A DNA stretch of 64,000 nt from Fidelibacterota bacterium (GTDB lineage: Bacteria > Fidelibacterota > Marinisomatia > Marinisomatales > TCS55): the NCBI GenBank assembly GCA_004124385.1, contig SCKN01000003.1:265968-329967 (forward strand). The letters run 5' to 3'. Position numbers and translations under genes: made by a program. This document shows, piece by piece, positions 35,657 through 45,482 of this stretch; the stretch's first letter is position 1, and every line of letters begins with the position of its first letter. Below the pieces are notes generated by a model that worked only from the letters and a program-made list of their open reading frames with translations, was not told the DNA's origin and did not search any database.

Positions 35657-37812
35657 AGCGCTATATTATGTTATTTACAATAATAGGAACTATATTTGCA
35701 TTGGATGGAAATAAAGATAAAGAAGCAATGATAGAATTGAAACCACCCAAAGCAGAGAAGATACCTCATGTTTTATCAGCTCATGGATATGACAGGATTG
35801 ATAATTATTATTGGATGCGTTTATCAGATGAACAAAAACTAGCAAAGAAGCCCGACGCCCAAACTCAAAAAGTATTGGATAATCTTCATGCTGAAAATGC
35901 ATTTAAAAATGATATTTTAAAACATACTGAAAAATTCCAGAATGAACTATTTGATGAAATTGTAGGTCGGATAAAAAAAGATGATGAATCGGTGCCGTAT
36001 ATGGATAATGGGTATTGGTATTATACACGCTATGAAAAAGGAAAAGAGTATCCGATCCATTGTCGAAAAAAAAGGTCAATGGATGGAGTTGAAGAGGTCA
36101 TGATAGATGTAAATACTTGGGCAGAAGGACATGACTATTTTTCATTGACAAGTTTATCGGTTAGTCCCAATAATAAATATGTGGCTTTCAGTGTGGATAC
36201 ATTAAGTAGAAGAGTGTATACAATCAACGTAAAAGACCTTGAAACAGGTGAGATCCTGAAGGATAAGATCAAAGGAGTGCAAGGTGCTGCTGCTTGGGCA
36301 ATGGATAGTAAAACATTTTTCTATACGGTGAAAAATGATATCACTTTATTAAGCGAGCATATTAATCGTCATACATTAGGATCGTCTCAATCAGATGACG
36401 TTAGAGTCTATACTGAAAAAGATAATACATATTATATTGGTGTCTATCGATCTAGGTCTGACAAATATATGATAATTTATAATAATCATACATTGAATAG
36501 TCAATTTCATATTTTAAAAGCGAATAATCCTTATGGTGAATTCCGTGAGTTTTCACCTCGGGAAGCTGTCCATGAATATTCCATTGAGCATTATAATGAG
36601 AAGTTCTATATCGTAACTAATTGGGATGCCTTGAATTTTAGATTGATGGAAACACCTGATAATTCCACATCCAAAGAAAATTGGATTGAAGTGATTGCTC
36701 ATAGAGATGATGTAATGATTTTAGACATAGATGTATTTATAAACCATCTAGTCGTCAGTGAAAGAATAGATGGTTTTCGTCAGATTCGTGTAATCGATCA
36801 ACAAAATGGAGAAGAGCATTATATTGATTTTGGTGAAGAGGTATTTACTTCATATACGACCACGAATATCAGTTTTAATACAAATATTCTACGCTATGGG
36901 TTTACGTCATTAAAAACACCTTTTTCTACATTGGATTATAATATGGATACACGGGAATCGACTTTGCTGAAGCAAACTGAAGTGGTGGGAGGGCATAACC
37001 CGGATGATTATATCACAGAACGATTATTGGCTCCATCACGAGATGGGACCATGATTCCCATCTCTATTGTGTATAAAAAGGGGTACAAGAAGGATGGAAA
37101 TGGAAATTTACTTCAATATGCTTATGGATCATATGGTGCATCCATGGACCCAGGTTTTCGATCAAGTAGATTGAGTTATCTCGATCGTGGGTTTGCTTTT
37201 GCTATTGCTCATATTCGTGGAGGTCAGGAATATGGGCGTCAATGGTATGAAGATGGAAAAATGTTCAATAAAATGAATACATTCACAGATTTTATTGATT
37301 GTAGTCAATTTTTAATTTCAGAAAATTATACAAACTCTGATCATCTTTTTGCCATGGGCGGCAGCGCCGGAGGTTTATTGATGGGTGCTGTGTTAAACTT
37401 GGCACCGGAATTATATAAAGGAATTATTGCATCTGTACCATTTGTGGATGTAACCACCACCATGATGGATGAGACCATTCCACTAACATCAAATGAATGG
37501 GATGAATGGGGAGACCCGCGTGAAAAGAAAGAATATGATTATATCATGACCTATTCACCTTATGACAATATTGTACAGCAGGATTATCCCAACATACTCG
37601 TAACCACCGGTTATTTTGATTCTCAAGTTCAGTATTGGGAACCACAGAAATGGGTGGCAAAACTCCGAGATATGAAGACCGATAATAAACAACTATTATT
37701 TCATACAAATATGGAAGCAGGACATGGTGGAAAGTCTGGGCGATTTTTACGTTACAGGGAAGATGCTTTGGAAATGGCTTTCATGTTTGATCTTGTGGGA
37801 ATTAGACGCTGA
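35653..37812 (+). CDS. ptrB: Oligopeptidase B (S9A serine peptidase), secreted form
   Basis: 719 aa prolyl-oligopeptidase family enzyme that cleaves short peptides after Arg/Lys. It has a signal peptide (MKRYIMLFTIIGTIFALDG), a beta-propeller (about 80-430) and an alpha/beta-hydrolase domain. The catalytic triad is Ser571 (MGGSAGG), Asp656 (GYFDSQVQYWE) and His691 (AGHGGKSGR). The spacings (85 and 35 residues) equal those of E. coli oligopeptidase B. The signal peptide suggests periplasmic peptide degradation. The end overlaps the next gene by one base (TGATG). Confidence 0.92.
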   Translation: MKRYIMLFTIIGTIFALDGNKDKEAMIELKPPKAEKIPHVLSAHGYDRIDNYYWMRLSDEQKLAKKPDAQTQKVLDNLHAENAFKNDILKHTEKFQNELFDEIVGRIKKDDESVPYMDNGYWYYTRYEKGKEYPIHCRKKRSMDGVEEVMIDVNTWAEGHDYFSLTSLSVSPNNKYVAFSVDTLSRRVYTINVKDLETGEILKDKIKGVQGAAAWAMDSKTFFYTVKNDITLLSEHINRHTLGSSQSDDVRVYTEKDNTYYIGVYRSRSDKYMIIYNNHTLNSQFHILKANNPYGEFREFSPREAVHEYSIEHYNEKFYIVTNWDALNFRLMETPDNSTSKENWIEVIAHRDDVMILDIDVFINHLVVSERIDGFRQIRVIDQQNGEEHYIDFGEEVFTSYTTTNISFNTNILRYGFTSLKTPFSTLDYNMDTRESTLLKQTEVVGGHNPDDYITERLLAPSRDGTMIPISIVYKKGYKKDGNGNLLQYAYGSYGASMDPGFRSSRLSYLDRGFAFAIAHIRGGQEYGRQWYEDGKMFNKMNTFTDFIDCSQFLISENYTNSDHLFAMGGSAGGLLMGAVLNLAPELYKGIIASVPFVDVTTTMMDETIPLTSNEWDEWGDPREKKEYDYIMTYSPYDNIVQQDYPNILVTTGYFDSQVQYWEPQKWVAKLRDMKTDNKQLLFHTNMEAGHGGKSGRFLRYREDALEMAFMFDLVGIRR

Positions 37813-38339
37813 TGAAAAAATATTCCACCAAACTCCCAATCCTAATCCTGATCCTGGTCCTGATCCGCATGCCATTATTCGGTCAGCAGCAAAATCGTTT
37901 ATTTTGGGATGGAGGTGATTGGAAAAGGGTCAATCAATTGGCAGAAGGCAGCCAGGTAATGGAATACCGCATCAAAGCAGCTTATATTAATGGTGTTTTG
38001 GATGGAAGATTGTTTTATTATCTTAAAACATGGTCAGTAGAGCAGGGCTTGGCAGACAGCATTTATGCAGAAACGATTGATTATTTAAGCCCTAGGGAAT
38101 TAGTACGCTCAATTAATAATTTTTATGCAGATCCATTGATGGTCTATGTTCCGGTTGCTTCTGCAATGATTATTGCCAATATGTTTGGAGAACGTATTCC
38201 GTTAAAAATTATAGATGCGTATGTTCAGCAAACGAAGTTTTGGATTAATGATCTGCTTTTAAGATTGGATGAGCACAGCCCGGCAGAGCTTTTGGAGGAA
38301 AAGCACGAAAAACACCGGGAAAAACAACCGCAGAATTAA
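37812..38339 (+). CDS. Secreted protein of unknown function
   Basis: 175 aa with an N-terminal signal segment made of alternating Ile/Leu (PILILILVLI) encoded by hexanucleotide repeats, probable cleavage after FGQ. The mature part is helical and aromatic (LFWDGGDWKRVNQLAEG...RIKAAYINGVLDGRLFYYL) with a charged C-terminal tail (EEKHEKHREKQ). One ATG overlaps the oligopeptidase stop. The stop shares the palindrome TTAA with the convergent gene. I do not recognise the family. Confidence 0.7.
   Translation: MKKYSTKLPILILILVLIRMPLFGQQQNRLFWDGGDWKRVNQLAEGSQVMEYRIKAAYINGVLDGRLFYYLKTWSVEQGLADSIYAETIDYLSPRELVRSINNFYADPLMVYVPVASAMIIANMFGERIPLKIIDAYVQQTKFWINDLLLRLDEHSPAELLEEKHEKHREKQPQN
37838..37867 (+). 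repeat. Five hexanucleotide repeats in a signal-peptide coding region
   Basis: Five consecutive 6-base units of pattern RRTCCK (AATCCT, AATCCT, GATCCT, GGTCCT, GATCCG) encode the Ile-Leu core of the signal peptide of the 37812-38339 gene. The repeat length is a multiple of three, so copy-number change would lengthen or shorten the hydrophobic core without a frameshift. Confidence 0.6.
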
Positions 38340-38722
38340 TCTATCCTATAAAAACCTATCTTCGGATGATAGGTATACACTCGATAATCACCGGAAAATG
38401 TAATTTTACTCACATTGAATTTATAGGCCGGAAAGGGATCAAATAGTTCAATCTTAACTGATCGGGAAACGGTCATTTTATTTTGAAGTGCCGGATCATT
38501 CGGACCAATTATGACAAGACGTTTTTCTTTAAGAATTTTACCTGTATCCGTTACTATATTAATGAATCCTTCCAAATGATTAATGGTTCGTTTGGATTTA
38601 TTGTCAATTTGAACTACAATACTCACTGTCTTTTCATCTATAATTCGATGACGAACATCGATCTTGATTGATTGTGCTACTACAATTCCGATGAGTAAGA
38701 GGAAGAAAGACAGTTTTTTCAT
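38336..38722 (-). CDS. Secreted beta-rich protein of unknown function
   Basis: 128 aa with a clear signal peptide (MKKLSFFLLLIGIVVAQS). The mature region alternates hydrophobic and polar residues (KTVSIVVQIDNKSKRTINHLEGFINIVTDTGKIL), suggesting a small immunoglobulin-like beta sandwich. It is convergent with the upstream plus-strand gene (4-nt shared end) and divergent from the M50 peptidase gene. No family recognised. Confidence 0.7.
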   Translation of the reverse strand: MKKLSFFLLLIGIVVAQSIKIDVRHRIIDEKTVSIVVQIDNKSKRTINHLEGFINIVTDTGKILKEKRLVIIGPNDPALQNKMTVSRSVKIELFDPFPAYKFNVSKITFSGDYRVYTYHPKIGFYRID

Positions 38723-38805
38723 GCGTAAACTTCGTGAAGGTTTTTCAAAGTCGAAAGCAAAAGTCGTGCAACCTTTTAAAAAAATATGTGTAGAATGAAC
38801 TAATT

Positions 38806-39885
38806 ATGAACGAAGCACAATTCAGACAAACTCTGGCAAAACTAGATGGCGAATTTCTATTAAAACAGATTGGCCAATCTAATGGATCGTGGATTGCTGT
38901 TGGGAACTTATTTTCCGGTTCAGATCTTTCAGATATTCAACGTGTACTCAAAAATGAACCGTTTGATTATACAATTTCCAAAGAAAATGATGTCATTACT
39001 ATAACCGGAAGCGGGGAAGATAAGGTTATTTTACGCATCCCCAAAATCCCAAAGCTCCACCTTGGATTATTTTTAGCTACAATCTTAACTACGCTTATTG
39101 CTGGCGCTATGATGGAAGGAGCGAATATATTTTCAAATCCCATTGAAATAACAAAAGGGATTCCGTTTTCGTTTACTCTGTTATTAATTTTAGGCTGTCA
39201 TGAATTCGGACATTACTATTATGCCATGAAACATAATGTAGATGCCACATTACCGTATTTTATACCGGCACCTCCGTTTTTATTTCTAATCGGAACGTTT
39301 GGAGCTTTTATCAAGATTAAGTCGCCCATATACCGCCGTGATGCACTTTTGCAAATTGGAGCTGCCGGGCCCATCGCTGGATTTATTATTGCAGTTCCAG
39401 CATTGATTATAGGTTTAATGATTTCAACAGTCGTGACCGTTGATAGTGAACAAGTGGGTATTATTCTAGGTGATTCTATATTAATGAAAATTCTAACAGC
39501 TCTCATCCATCCGGGCTTGCCGGATAATATGGATATCCTTCTTCATCCTATGGCTTTTGCCGGTTGGATTGGTTTACTGGTCACCATGTTAAATCTATTA
39601 CCCATCGGTCAATTAGACGGTGGACATATCGCTTATGCCATGCTTGGGGATAAACATAAAATTGTCGCAAAAGCTGCATTTTTAGCATTAATACCATTAA
39701 GTTTTTTATCCTTAAACTGGCTCGTTTGGGGCATCCTGATTCTCGTACTCATGCGCACCACAAAACATCCGCCAATCCAAGATATTAGAACTCCTTTGTC
39801 AAAAGAGAACATGTATGTTGGTTATGTGTGTTTGGTAATCTTTTTATTATGTTTTATACCTGCTCCTTTTCAAACACCCCAATGA
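38806..39885 (+). CDS. M50-type site-2 zinc metalloprotease
   Basis: 359 aa polytopic protein. The zinc motif HEFGH (His132-Glu133-His136) lies within a membrane segment, and the third ligand is in LPIGQLDGGH (Asp271). These are the two signatures of intramembrane site-2 proteases. A soluble N-terminal domain of about 85 residues precedes the first helix. There is no PDZ domain, so it is not RseP; it resembles the plant EGY / cyanobacterial S2P-like group. The stop overlaps the PorZ-like start as ATGA, suggesting co-expression with a type IX secretion component. Confidence 0.88.
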   Translation: MNEAQFRQTLAKLDGEFLLKQIGQSNGSWIAVGNLFSGSDLSDIQRVLKNEPFDYTISKENDVITITGSGEDKVILRIPKIPKLHLGLFLATILTTLIAGAMMEGANIFSNPIEITKGIPFSFTLLLILGCHEFGHYYYAMKHNVDATLPYFIPAPPFLFLIGTFGAFIKIKSPIYRRDALLQIGAAGPIAGFIIAVPALIIGLMISTVVTVDSEQVGIILGDSILMKILTALIHPGLPDNMDILLHPMAFAGWIGLLVTMLNLLPIGQLDGGHIAYAMLGDKHKIVAKAAFLALIPLSFLSLNWLVWGILILVLMRTTKHPPIQDIRTPLSKENMYVGYVCLVIFLLCFIPAPFQTPQ

Positions 39886-42221
39886 AATTTATAGTTTATA
39901 TAATTTCAATTAATCTTTTATTAAGTCAAGTACGTGTTGGCGATTGGGATGCGTATACATCTCCATTGGGCATAGCTGATATGGTTGAAGTGGACTCTCT
40001 TTTAGTGAATGCTACCAATGGCGGTATTTTGGTGTATGATCGCACATTAGATCAATTCAAAACATTTACGAAAATGCATGGCTTGATTAGTACAGATCTA
40101 GCTATTGTTGATCGAGATATGTATGGCCAATATTGGGTTGGAGGTGCTTCACCAAATGGGTTTATACAATTATTTGATGAAGAATTTATATTGAAGAAAA
40201 CGTTTGATATGGATCTGACATTAATTGTGGATTTCGCATTAACTGATTCCATCGTTTTTGCTGCATTTCAGCAAAATCAGGAATGGGGTATTATGGAATT
40301 CAGACATGATGGTGAACAATATTTTTATAAAGATGTGTATAATAATTGGCCAATGACTTTAAATGAAATTTCAGGAATAGTCATTGTGGATGAAATACTT
40401 TATGTAGGCACAGATCAGGGAATGTTCTCTGGCAATTGGAAAAATACAAATCTAAAGGATCCTGCTAATTGGCAACTGGAAGTTGAGTTAACAGGAAATA
40501 TATCAACCTTTAAACTAAATGATAACACTATTTTATTAGTCTTGGATAATGATATTTATGAATTTAATACACTAACAGCAACTTCAAATTTATTGTGGAA
40601 TTTTTATCATGATACTCATGAAATCTATGATGTGATCAAGGATGATCAGGATGTACTATGGCTAGTCCTTAACAAGAATTTTGTCAAAACGAATAACGAT
40701 GCAGTCGAATGGTCAAAACGATCTGGAGAAAGATTTAAAAGAATCTTTCATCTTGCCGATGGAACAATCGTTGCAGGAACAACTACAGGATTGCTGATTC
40801 ATAACGAAGATTCTCAATCCTTTACACGTAAAAAACCAAATTGTCTATTAATGAATAGTATTACAGCTTTACACGTTATGTCTGATGGACGGTTAGTGGC
40901 TGGATCTAGGTTCGGTCTTATGATCAAAGAAAATGAAGGTTGGAGAAATATTGTAGGTTTTAATGGTGATGATCTCATTATTAAAGAAAATAAAGATTAT
41001 TCCAATTTCGTTGCTGATACAATTCCGGTCCATTTTGGTAATTATATTGCTGATATTGAAGAAAGTTCAGATGGGATATTATATTGTGGAATTCGGGGGA
41101 CGTATCCAGAACCGCGATGCCATGGTGGTGGTATTGTTGTTATTGACATTGATGATCCGGGGAATTTTACATTAATTGATACAAGCATTTTGGATTATTT
41201 TGAAGATCAATACATGATTGTAAAAGACATTGCCAAAGATCCTTACGGAAACCTGTGGATAGCCGATACATACGCCACAAATAAGTTTGAGCCCATTAAA
41301 GTACTAAATACGGATAACACTTGGGGATCATTTAGCGTACAGGAATCTGGCAACAAATTGAGCCTTACACCTAATACGATTGATTTTGATTCCTGGGGTC
41401 GGGTGTGGATAGGGTCATTTGAAGATAATAATAATGTTGGTGGTGCTAGCAATGGAGGAGCTGTTATGCTGAATTATAGTGGTGATCCGGCTTCTCCCTT
41501 TGAAACTGAATGGACCAAAGTAAATGTGAATGCCGATGCGTCTACGAATACAGTCTGGTCATTGGGTGTAACGAGCAGTGATGTCCTTTACTTATTATCA
41601 CCAAAGGGATTGCATGGGTTAACGCTGCAGTTTTCGAATTCTGATCCCATAGCTAATTATGGATTTACATATTTTCCCAACATCTCTTTTAGTTCAGGAT
41701 CAAAACTACTTATCGATCCACGGGATAATATTTGGACAACATCTCCGACTCAAGGGGTCTATGTATTAACATCTTCAGCTACTTACTGGCCGGATATAAA
41801 CGGGCTCACAGCAGAAAACAGTTATTTACTTTCCAATAATATTGCTGCTGTAGCATTTGATGAAAATGAAGGGCTAGCCTATATCGCAACAGATAGAGGA
41901 ATTAGTGTCTTAAAAATTCCGTTTTCCAAAAAGAACAGTTCTTATTCTAATATTGAAATATTTCCAAGTCCGTTTCGTGTGCCCAATTCAACACCACTCA
42001 CAATAACGGGTCTTATGGATGAATCCTCATGTATGATTATGACTCTTACGGGTCGTGTTTTGAAAACGATTAATTCACGACTGAACGTAGAAGGATATCA
42101 GGCATTTTGGGATGGTAAAGATGAGTCGGGCCAATGGGTAGGAACAGGTGTCTATCTCATTGCTGCATATGATTTGAAGGGTGCAGCTTCTTTTTCAAAA
42201 ATTGCAGTTATTCGTCATTAA
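39882..42221 (+). CDS. porZ: PorZ-like beta-propeller type IX secretion protein
   Basis: About 779 aa with signal peptide (MKFIVYIISINLLLSQ). Repeated propeller blades (for example DSLLVNATNGGILVYDRTLDQFKTF and SDGRLVAGSRFGLMIKENEGW) form two likely beta-propellers over residues 20-690. The last 80 residues are a sorting-type beta-sandwich (IEIFPSPFRVPNSTPLTITGL...GTGVYLIAAYDLKG). Two propellers plus a C-terminal domain and a length near 776 aa describe Porphyromonas PorZ, part of the PorU-V-Q-Z attachment complex. The ATG overlapping the protease stop is chosen because it gives a clean signal peptide. A generic propeller-type cargo protein is the alternative. Confidence 0.75.
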   Translation: MKFIVYIISINLLLSQVRVGDWDAYTSPLGIADMVEVDSLLVNATNGGILVYDRTLDQFKTFTKMHGLISTDLAIVDRDMYGQYWVGGASPNGFIQLFDEEFILKKTFDMDLTLIVDFALTDSIVFAAFQQNQEWGIMEFRHDGEQYFYKDVYNNWPMTLNEISGIVIVDEILYVGTDQGMFSGNWKNTNLKDPANWQLEVELTGNISTFKLNDNTILLVLDNDIYEFNTLTATSNLLWNFYHDTHEIYDVIKDDQDVLWLVLNKNFVKTNNDAVEWSKRSGERFKRIFHLADGTIVAGTTTGLLIHNEDSQSFTRKKPNCLLMNSITALHVMSDGRLVAGSRFGLMIKENEGWRNIVGFNGDDLIIKENKDYSNFVADTIPVHFGNYIADIEESSDGILYCGIRGTYPEPRCHGGGIVVIDIDDPGNFTLIDTSILDYFEDQYMIVKDIAKDPYGNLWIADTYATNKFEPIKVLNTDNTWGSFSVQESGNKLSLTPNTIDFDSWGRVWIGSFEDNNNVGGASNGGAVMLNYSGDPASPFETEWTKVNVNADASTNTVWSLGVTSSDVLYLLSPKGLHGLTLQFSNSDPIANYGFTYFPNISFSSGSKLLIDPRDNIWTTSPTQGVYVLTSSATYWPDINGLTAENSYLLSNNIAAVAFDENEGLAYIATDRGISVLKIPFSKKNSSYSNIEIFPSPFRVPNSTPLTITGLMDESSCMIMTLTGRVLKTINSRLNVEGYQAFWDGKDESGQWVGTGVYLIAAYDLKGAASFSKIAVIRH

Positions 42222-42431
42222 ATGGTTATAAAAACAGTAAAGAATACAATAAAAGTTATCGTGGGTGTTGTATTAGTCATTATTGGTCTGATTGGTGGCC
42301 TCATACCCATTTTCCAAGGTTGGATATTTGGTATTCCAGGTTTGTTGCTATTGAGTAGTGTTTTTCCGCCCTTGAAGAAATGGGTGGATAAGATGAAAAC
42401 AAAAATTAAGAGTAGAAAAAAAGAAAATTAA
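42222..42431 (+). CDS. Small membrane protein, possibly PGPGW-like
   Basis: 69 aa starting at the base after the PorZ-like stop. Two hydrophobic stretches (about 8-27 and 33-47) surround FQGWIFGIPGLLLLSSVFPPLKKWVDKMK, which recalls the PGPGW-type small membrane family; the tail is strongly basic. The stop shares TTAA with the convergent adenosine deaminase gene. The family link is tentative. Confidence 0.6.
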   Translation: MVIKTVKNTIKVIVGVVLVIIGLIGGLIPIFQGWIFGIPGLLLLSSVFPPLKKWVDKMKTKIKSRKKEN

Positions 42432-43489
42432 TTCTGTTGTATATACTCGGGCATGATCCCGAATTTTGATTCCAATTCTTCTGCAATATTTTTAATCATT
42501 ACTTTTCGTTCATCGTGGTGTACGAATGCGCTTTTCATGGCAATAATCGTGAATTCTCGAAAATCATTCAATCCAAAGCCAAATAATTTTCTAGCTAACA
42601 AAAACTCATCTGTTAATGTTGTTCCGGATATGAGGCGATTATCCGTATTGAGAGTAACACGAATTCCTTGATCATAATAATATTTCATAGGATGAAATTT
42701 TAGTGATCGAACACTTCGAGTTTGCCAGTTCGATGTTAGGCAGATTTCGAGAGGAATACGATGATCATTCACATAGTTCATCAAATCTTTATCTTCTTTC
42801 AGATGTGTGCCATGACCAATTCTATGAGCGCCGCAATAATGAACAGCTTGGTGAATAGAGGACGGTCCAAATGCTTCTCCGGCATGGATAGTCGCATTAA
42901 TATTATTATTGCTAATGAGATAAAAAGCTTCTCTATGTTCTTTGGCTGGGAAATTTTCTTCAACTCCCGCGAGGTCAAATCCTACGACTCCTTTGTTTTT
43001 GTATCGAACAGCAATATCTGCTAGTTTTAATGATGCTTCAGGTGAAATATGTCGAATTCCACATATGATAATCCCTGATTGAACACCATATTCTTTCTCC
43101 CCACTTTTTAATCCTCGCTGGACAGCTTCCACAGATTCACCCATGGTCATCCCTTTCTTCGTATGAAGAATAGGTGAATAGCGGATTTCAATATAGCGGA
43201 CATTTTCTTGTGCAACATCTTCAATTAATTCATATGCGCACCGCTCCAAGTTTTCGGGAGTTTGCATTACACTTAAAGTGATATCGAAACGTTTGATATA
43301 ATCTTCCAGGGAACCTCGTTTTTCACCGATTACAAGTGCAGAACGCAAGTCATCAATTGTTGAGCCGGGAACTTCAATATTATCTTTTTGAGCCAGGTCA
43401 TGAACAGTTTCTACCCGCAGACTACCATCCAAGTGACAATGGAGTTCAACTTTAGGCAGTCGCTTAAGTAAAGTGTGGGTTATTCTCAT
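42428..43489 (-). CDS. add: Adenosine deaminase
   Basis: 353 aa zinc hydrolase converting adenosine to inosine. The metal site begins with HCHLDGS (His17, His19). Further motifs are GFDLAGVEENFPAKEH, the HAGEAFG zinc/catalytic stretch, the RIGHGTHL histidine, CLTSNWQT and the metal Asp in LNTDNRLISGT. All catalytic residues of the family can be matched. Its start overlaps the OPT transporter stop by 4 nt, so it is probably expressed from the transporter promoter; a purine or peptide scavenging role is plausible. Confidence 0.93.
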   Translation of the reverse strand: MRITHTLLKRLPKVELHCHLDGSLRVETVHDLAQKDNIEVPGSTIDDLRSALVIGEKRGSLEDYIKRFDITLSVMQTPENLERCAYELIEDVAQENVRYIEIRYSPILHTKKGMTMGESVEAVQRGLKSGEKEYGVQSGIIICGIRHISPEASLKLADIAVRYKNKGVVGFDLAGVEENFPAKEHREAFYLISNNNINATIHAGEAFGPSSIHQAVHYCGAHRIGHGTHLKEDKDLMNYVNDHRIPLEICLTSNWQTRSVRSLKFHPMKYYYDQGIRVTLNTDNRLISGTTLTDEFLLARKLFGFGLNDFREFTIIAMKSAFVHHDERKVMIKNIAEELESKFGIMPEYIQQN

Positions 43490-45354
43490 TTTTTTGTAAC
43501 TGATTTATAAATCCAGTAGATCACAGCAACGAATGCAAGTGGTCCTAGAAATTCAAAACCGGAGAAATTCGGCCACCAGTTTTTATTCCCGGAAAGAAAA
43601 ATAGGAACAGCTACAAAAATACCCATAAGTGCTTCACCGGTTATAAGACCGGAAGCAAGGAGTAGTCCTTTCTTTTCGGCGGTTTTAGACGCGCCTGCTT
43701 TTTTGCCCAGATGATTAATCATACCGCCGATGAAAATGGGTACTGTCAGTGTAATGGGCAGATAAATTCCTACAGCCACAGCTAAAACCGGAACACGAAA
43801 GTCTGAACCGCGTTTTTCCTGTCGGATATCGATAAGAATGATTATAACAGCGATCAATGCACCCATGTAAACAAATGCCCAAGGCAAGTTGCCTGTAAAT
43901 ACGCCATCGGCCACTGATTTCATCAGTGTTGCCTGGGGCGCTGAAAGTGTAGGAGAACCAATTTCATACGCAGTATGAAGAATATCCAGAACGAGCCCTA
44001 GAACAACCGCTGCACTTAAAACGCCAACAATCTGCATTATTTGTTGCTTCCAGGGAGTTGCGCCCACAATGTGACCTGTTTTCAAATCCTGTAAATTATC
44101 ACCGCCAATGGCTGCAGCACAGCAAACAACCGCACCAACCATAATGGCACCGGCTGCACCTACTTCAGAACCGGCTCCCAACAGAACCAGCAACAGTAAA
44201 GATGAAAATAATATTGTAGCAATGGTGACTCCGGAAATCGGATTATTGGATGAACCCACAACGCCCGCCATATAGGCTGCTACAGCAGAAAATAAAAATC
44301 CAAAAATCATCATTACAACTGCCAAAAGTGCAGCAACGCCAACAGATTCTATAATACCAAGATATAAAAAGAAAACAGGTACAAGTAAGCCAACTAATGC
44401 GTAAGCAACATAATTGATTGGTATATCTCTTTCTTCCAGAGGTATATCCGCCCCGGATTGGCGATGCTTAACAGCATCGATGCTGGCTTTAATTCCGACA
44501 ACCAATGGTTTAAATAATTTAAATAATGACCATACTCCACCAATCACCATTGCTCCAACACCTAAATAACGAATTTTTGCATTCCAAATTGTCCATGCGG
44601 CATCCATGGCATTACCTTCATAACCATTAAAAGCTGAATAAATGGGTATAGCCACACCCCATGATATCAATCCCCCGGCCACAACAAGAATGCCAATATT
44701 TCGACCAACAATATACCCGACAGAAATAAGAGCGGGAGATAAATCTGTTCCAATTCCAAAGATAGACCGTCCAAAGGTTGCAGCCCCTACAACTTCAGCA
44801 TGCCACATGGCAAAGCCCTGTTGACACACTTTCATCCCGCCACCGATTAGACCCGCAATTCCGATTGTTTTTAATCCACCGGCCGCATCTGCTTCGTTGC
44901 CTTGTCGAGCGCTTTCGCCGGCTCGAAGAATTTCTGCCGTAGCAATTCCTTCCGGATATTTGAGTTTTGCAACAACGATTAATGCTCTGCGCAGTGGAAT
45001 GGTAAATAAAACACCGATCACACCACCAATTGCGGCGATTTTTGCCACTTCCATATAATCAAACGTTTCCCAATAACCCAACAATACAAGTGCAGGAATG
45101 GTAAAAATCACACCCGCTGCGAGCGATTCCCCGGCAGAGGCGGCCGTTTGAACAATATTGTTCTCTAAAATATTTGATTTTTTAAATAAAGAAAGTACCC
45201 CCATGGATATAACCGCAGCGGGGATGGAAGCGGAAACAGTCATGCCGGCGAATAAACCCAAGTATGCGTTCGCTCCGGCGAGTACCATGGAAAGGACCAC
45301 ACCTAATAAAAGTGCTTTAATCGTTATTTCTGGAAGTGGCTTGTTGTTAGTCAT
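43486..45354 (-). CDS. OPT family oligopeptide transporter
   Basis: About 622 aa with some 14-15 membrane segments. The N-terminal IKALLLGVVLSMVLAGANAYLGLFAGMTVSASIPAAVISMGVL is the OPT/YSL signature, and PEGIATAEILRAGE is the conserved loop. This family imports small peptides or metal chelates by proton symport. I use the ATG at 45354 because the next 29 upstream codons contain no family sequence. Divergent from the TPP riboswitch and receptor, and in operon with adenosine deaminase. Confidence 0.88.
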   Translation of the reverse strand: MTNNKPLPEITIKALLLGVVLSMVLAGANAYLGLFAGMTVSASIPAAVISMGVLSLFKKSNILENNIVQTAASAGESLAAGVIFTIPALVLLGYWETFDYMEVAKIAAIGGVIGVLFTIPLRRALIVVAKLKYPEGIATAEILRAGESARQGNEADAAGGLKTIGIAGLIGGGMKVCQQGFAMWHAEVVGAATFGRSIFGIGTDLSPALISVGYIVGRNIGILVVAGGLISWGVAIPIYSAFNGYEGNAMDAAWTIWNAKIRYLGVGAMVIGGVWSLFKLFKPLVVGIKASIDAVKHRQSGADIPLEERDIPINYVAYALVGLLVPVFFLYLGIIESVGVAALLAVVMMIFGFLFSAVAAYMAGVVGSSNNPISGVTIATILFSSLLLLVLLGAGSEVGAAGAIMVGAVVCCAAAIGGDNLQDLKTGHIVGATPWKQQIMQIVGVLSAAVVLGLVLDILHTAYEIGSPTLSAPQATLMKSVADGVFTGNLPWAFVYMGALIAVIIILIDIRQEKRGSDFRVPVLAVAVGIYLPITLTVPIFIGGMINHLGKKAGASKTAEKKGLLLASGLITGEALMGIFVAVPIFLSGNKNWWPNFSGFEFLGPLAFVAVIYWIYKSVTKK

Positions 45355-45482
45355 TGTAATTCTATGATTTAGTGTTGGCGAAAATAGATTTAAAAAGATG
45401 TGCACAGCAAGTGTGGGGATTGAATAGATTTTTGAAATCATTCAATCATTAATTCATTCTACTGTGTAAATTATATAATCGA

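Noticed and set aside
37724..37918. Frame encoding NPNPDPGPDPH
   Set aside because: Shadow of the hexanucleotide repeat in another frame across the oligopeptidase end and the next gene's signal peptide.
39828..39881. Longer PorZ-like start inside the M50 protease gene
   Set aside because: The ATGA junction at 39882 gives a normal signal peptide; the extension would bury it.
42735..42741. Another GTTAGGC 7-mer
   Set aside because: Lies inside the adenosine deaminase coding sequence; shows that the 7-mer occurs by chance and is not evidence of an attC site by itself.
45355..45441. 29-codon N-terminal extension of the OPT transporter
   Set aside because: The extension has no family similarity and lies in the divergent control region; the ATG at 45354 starts directly before the conserved N-terminus.
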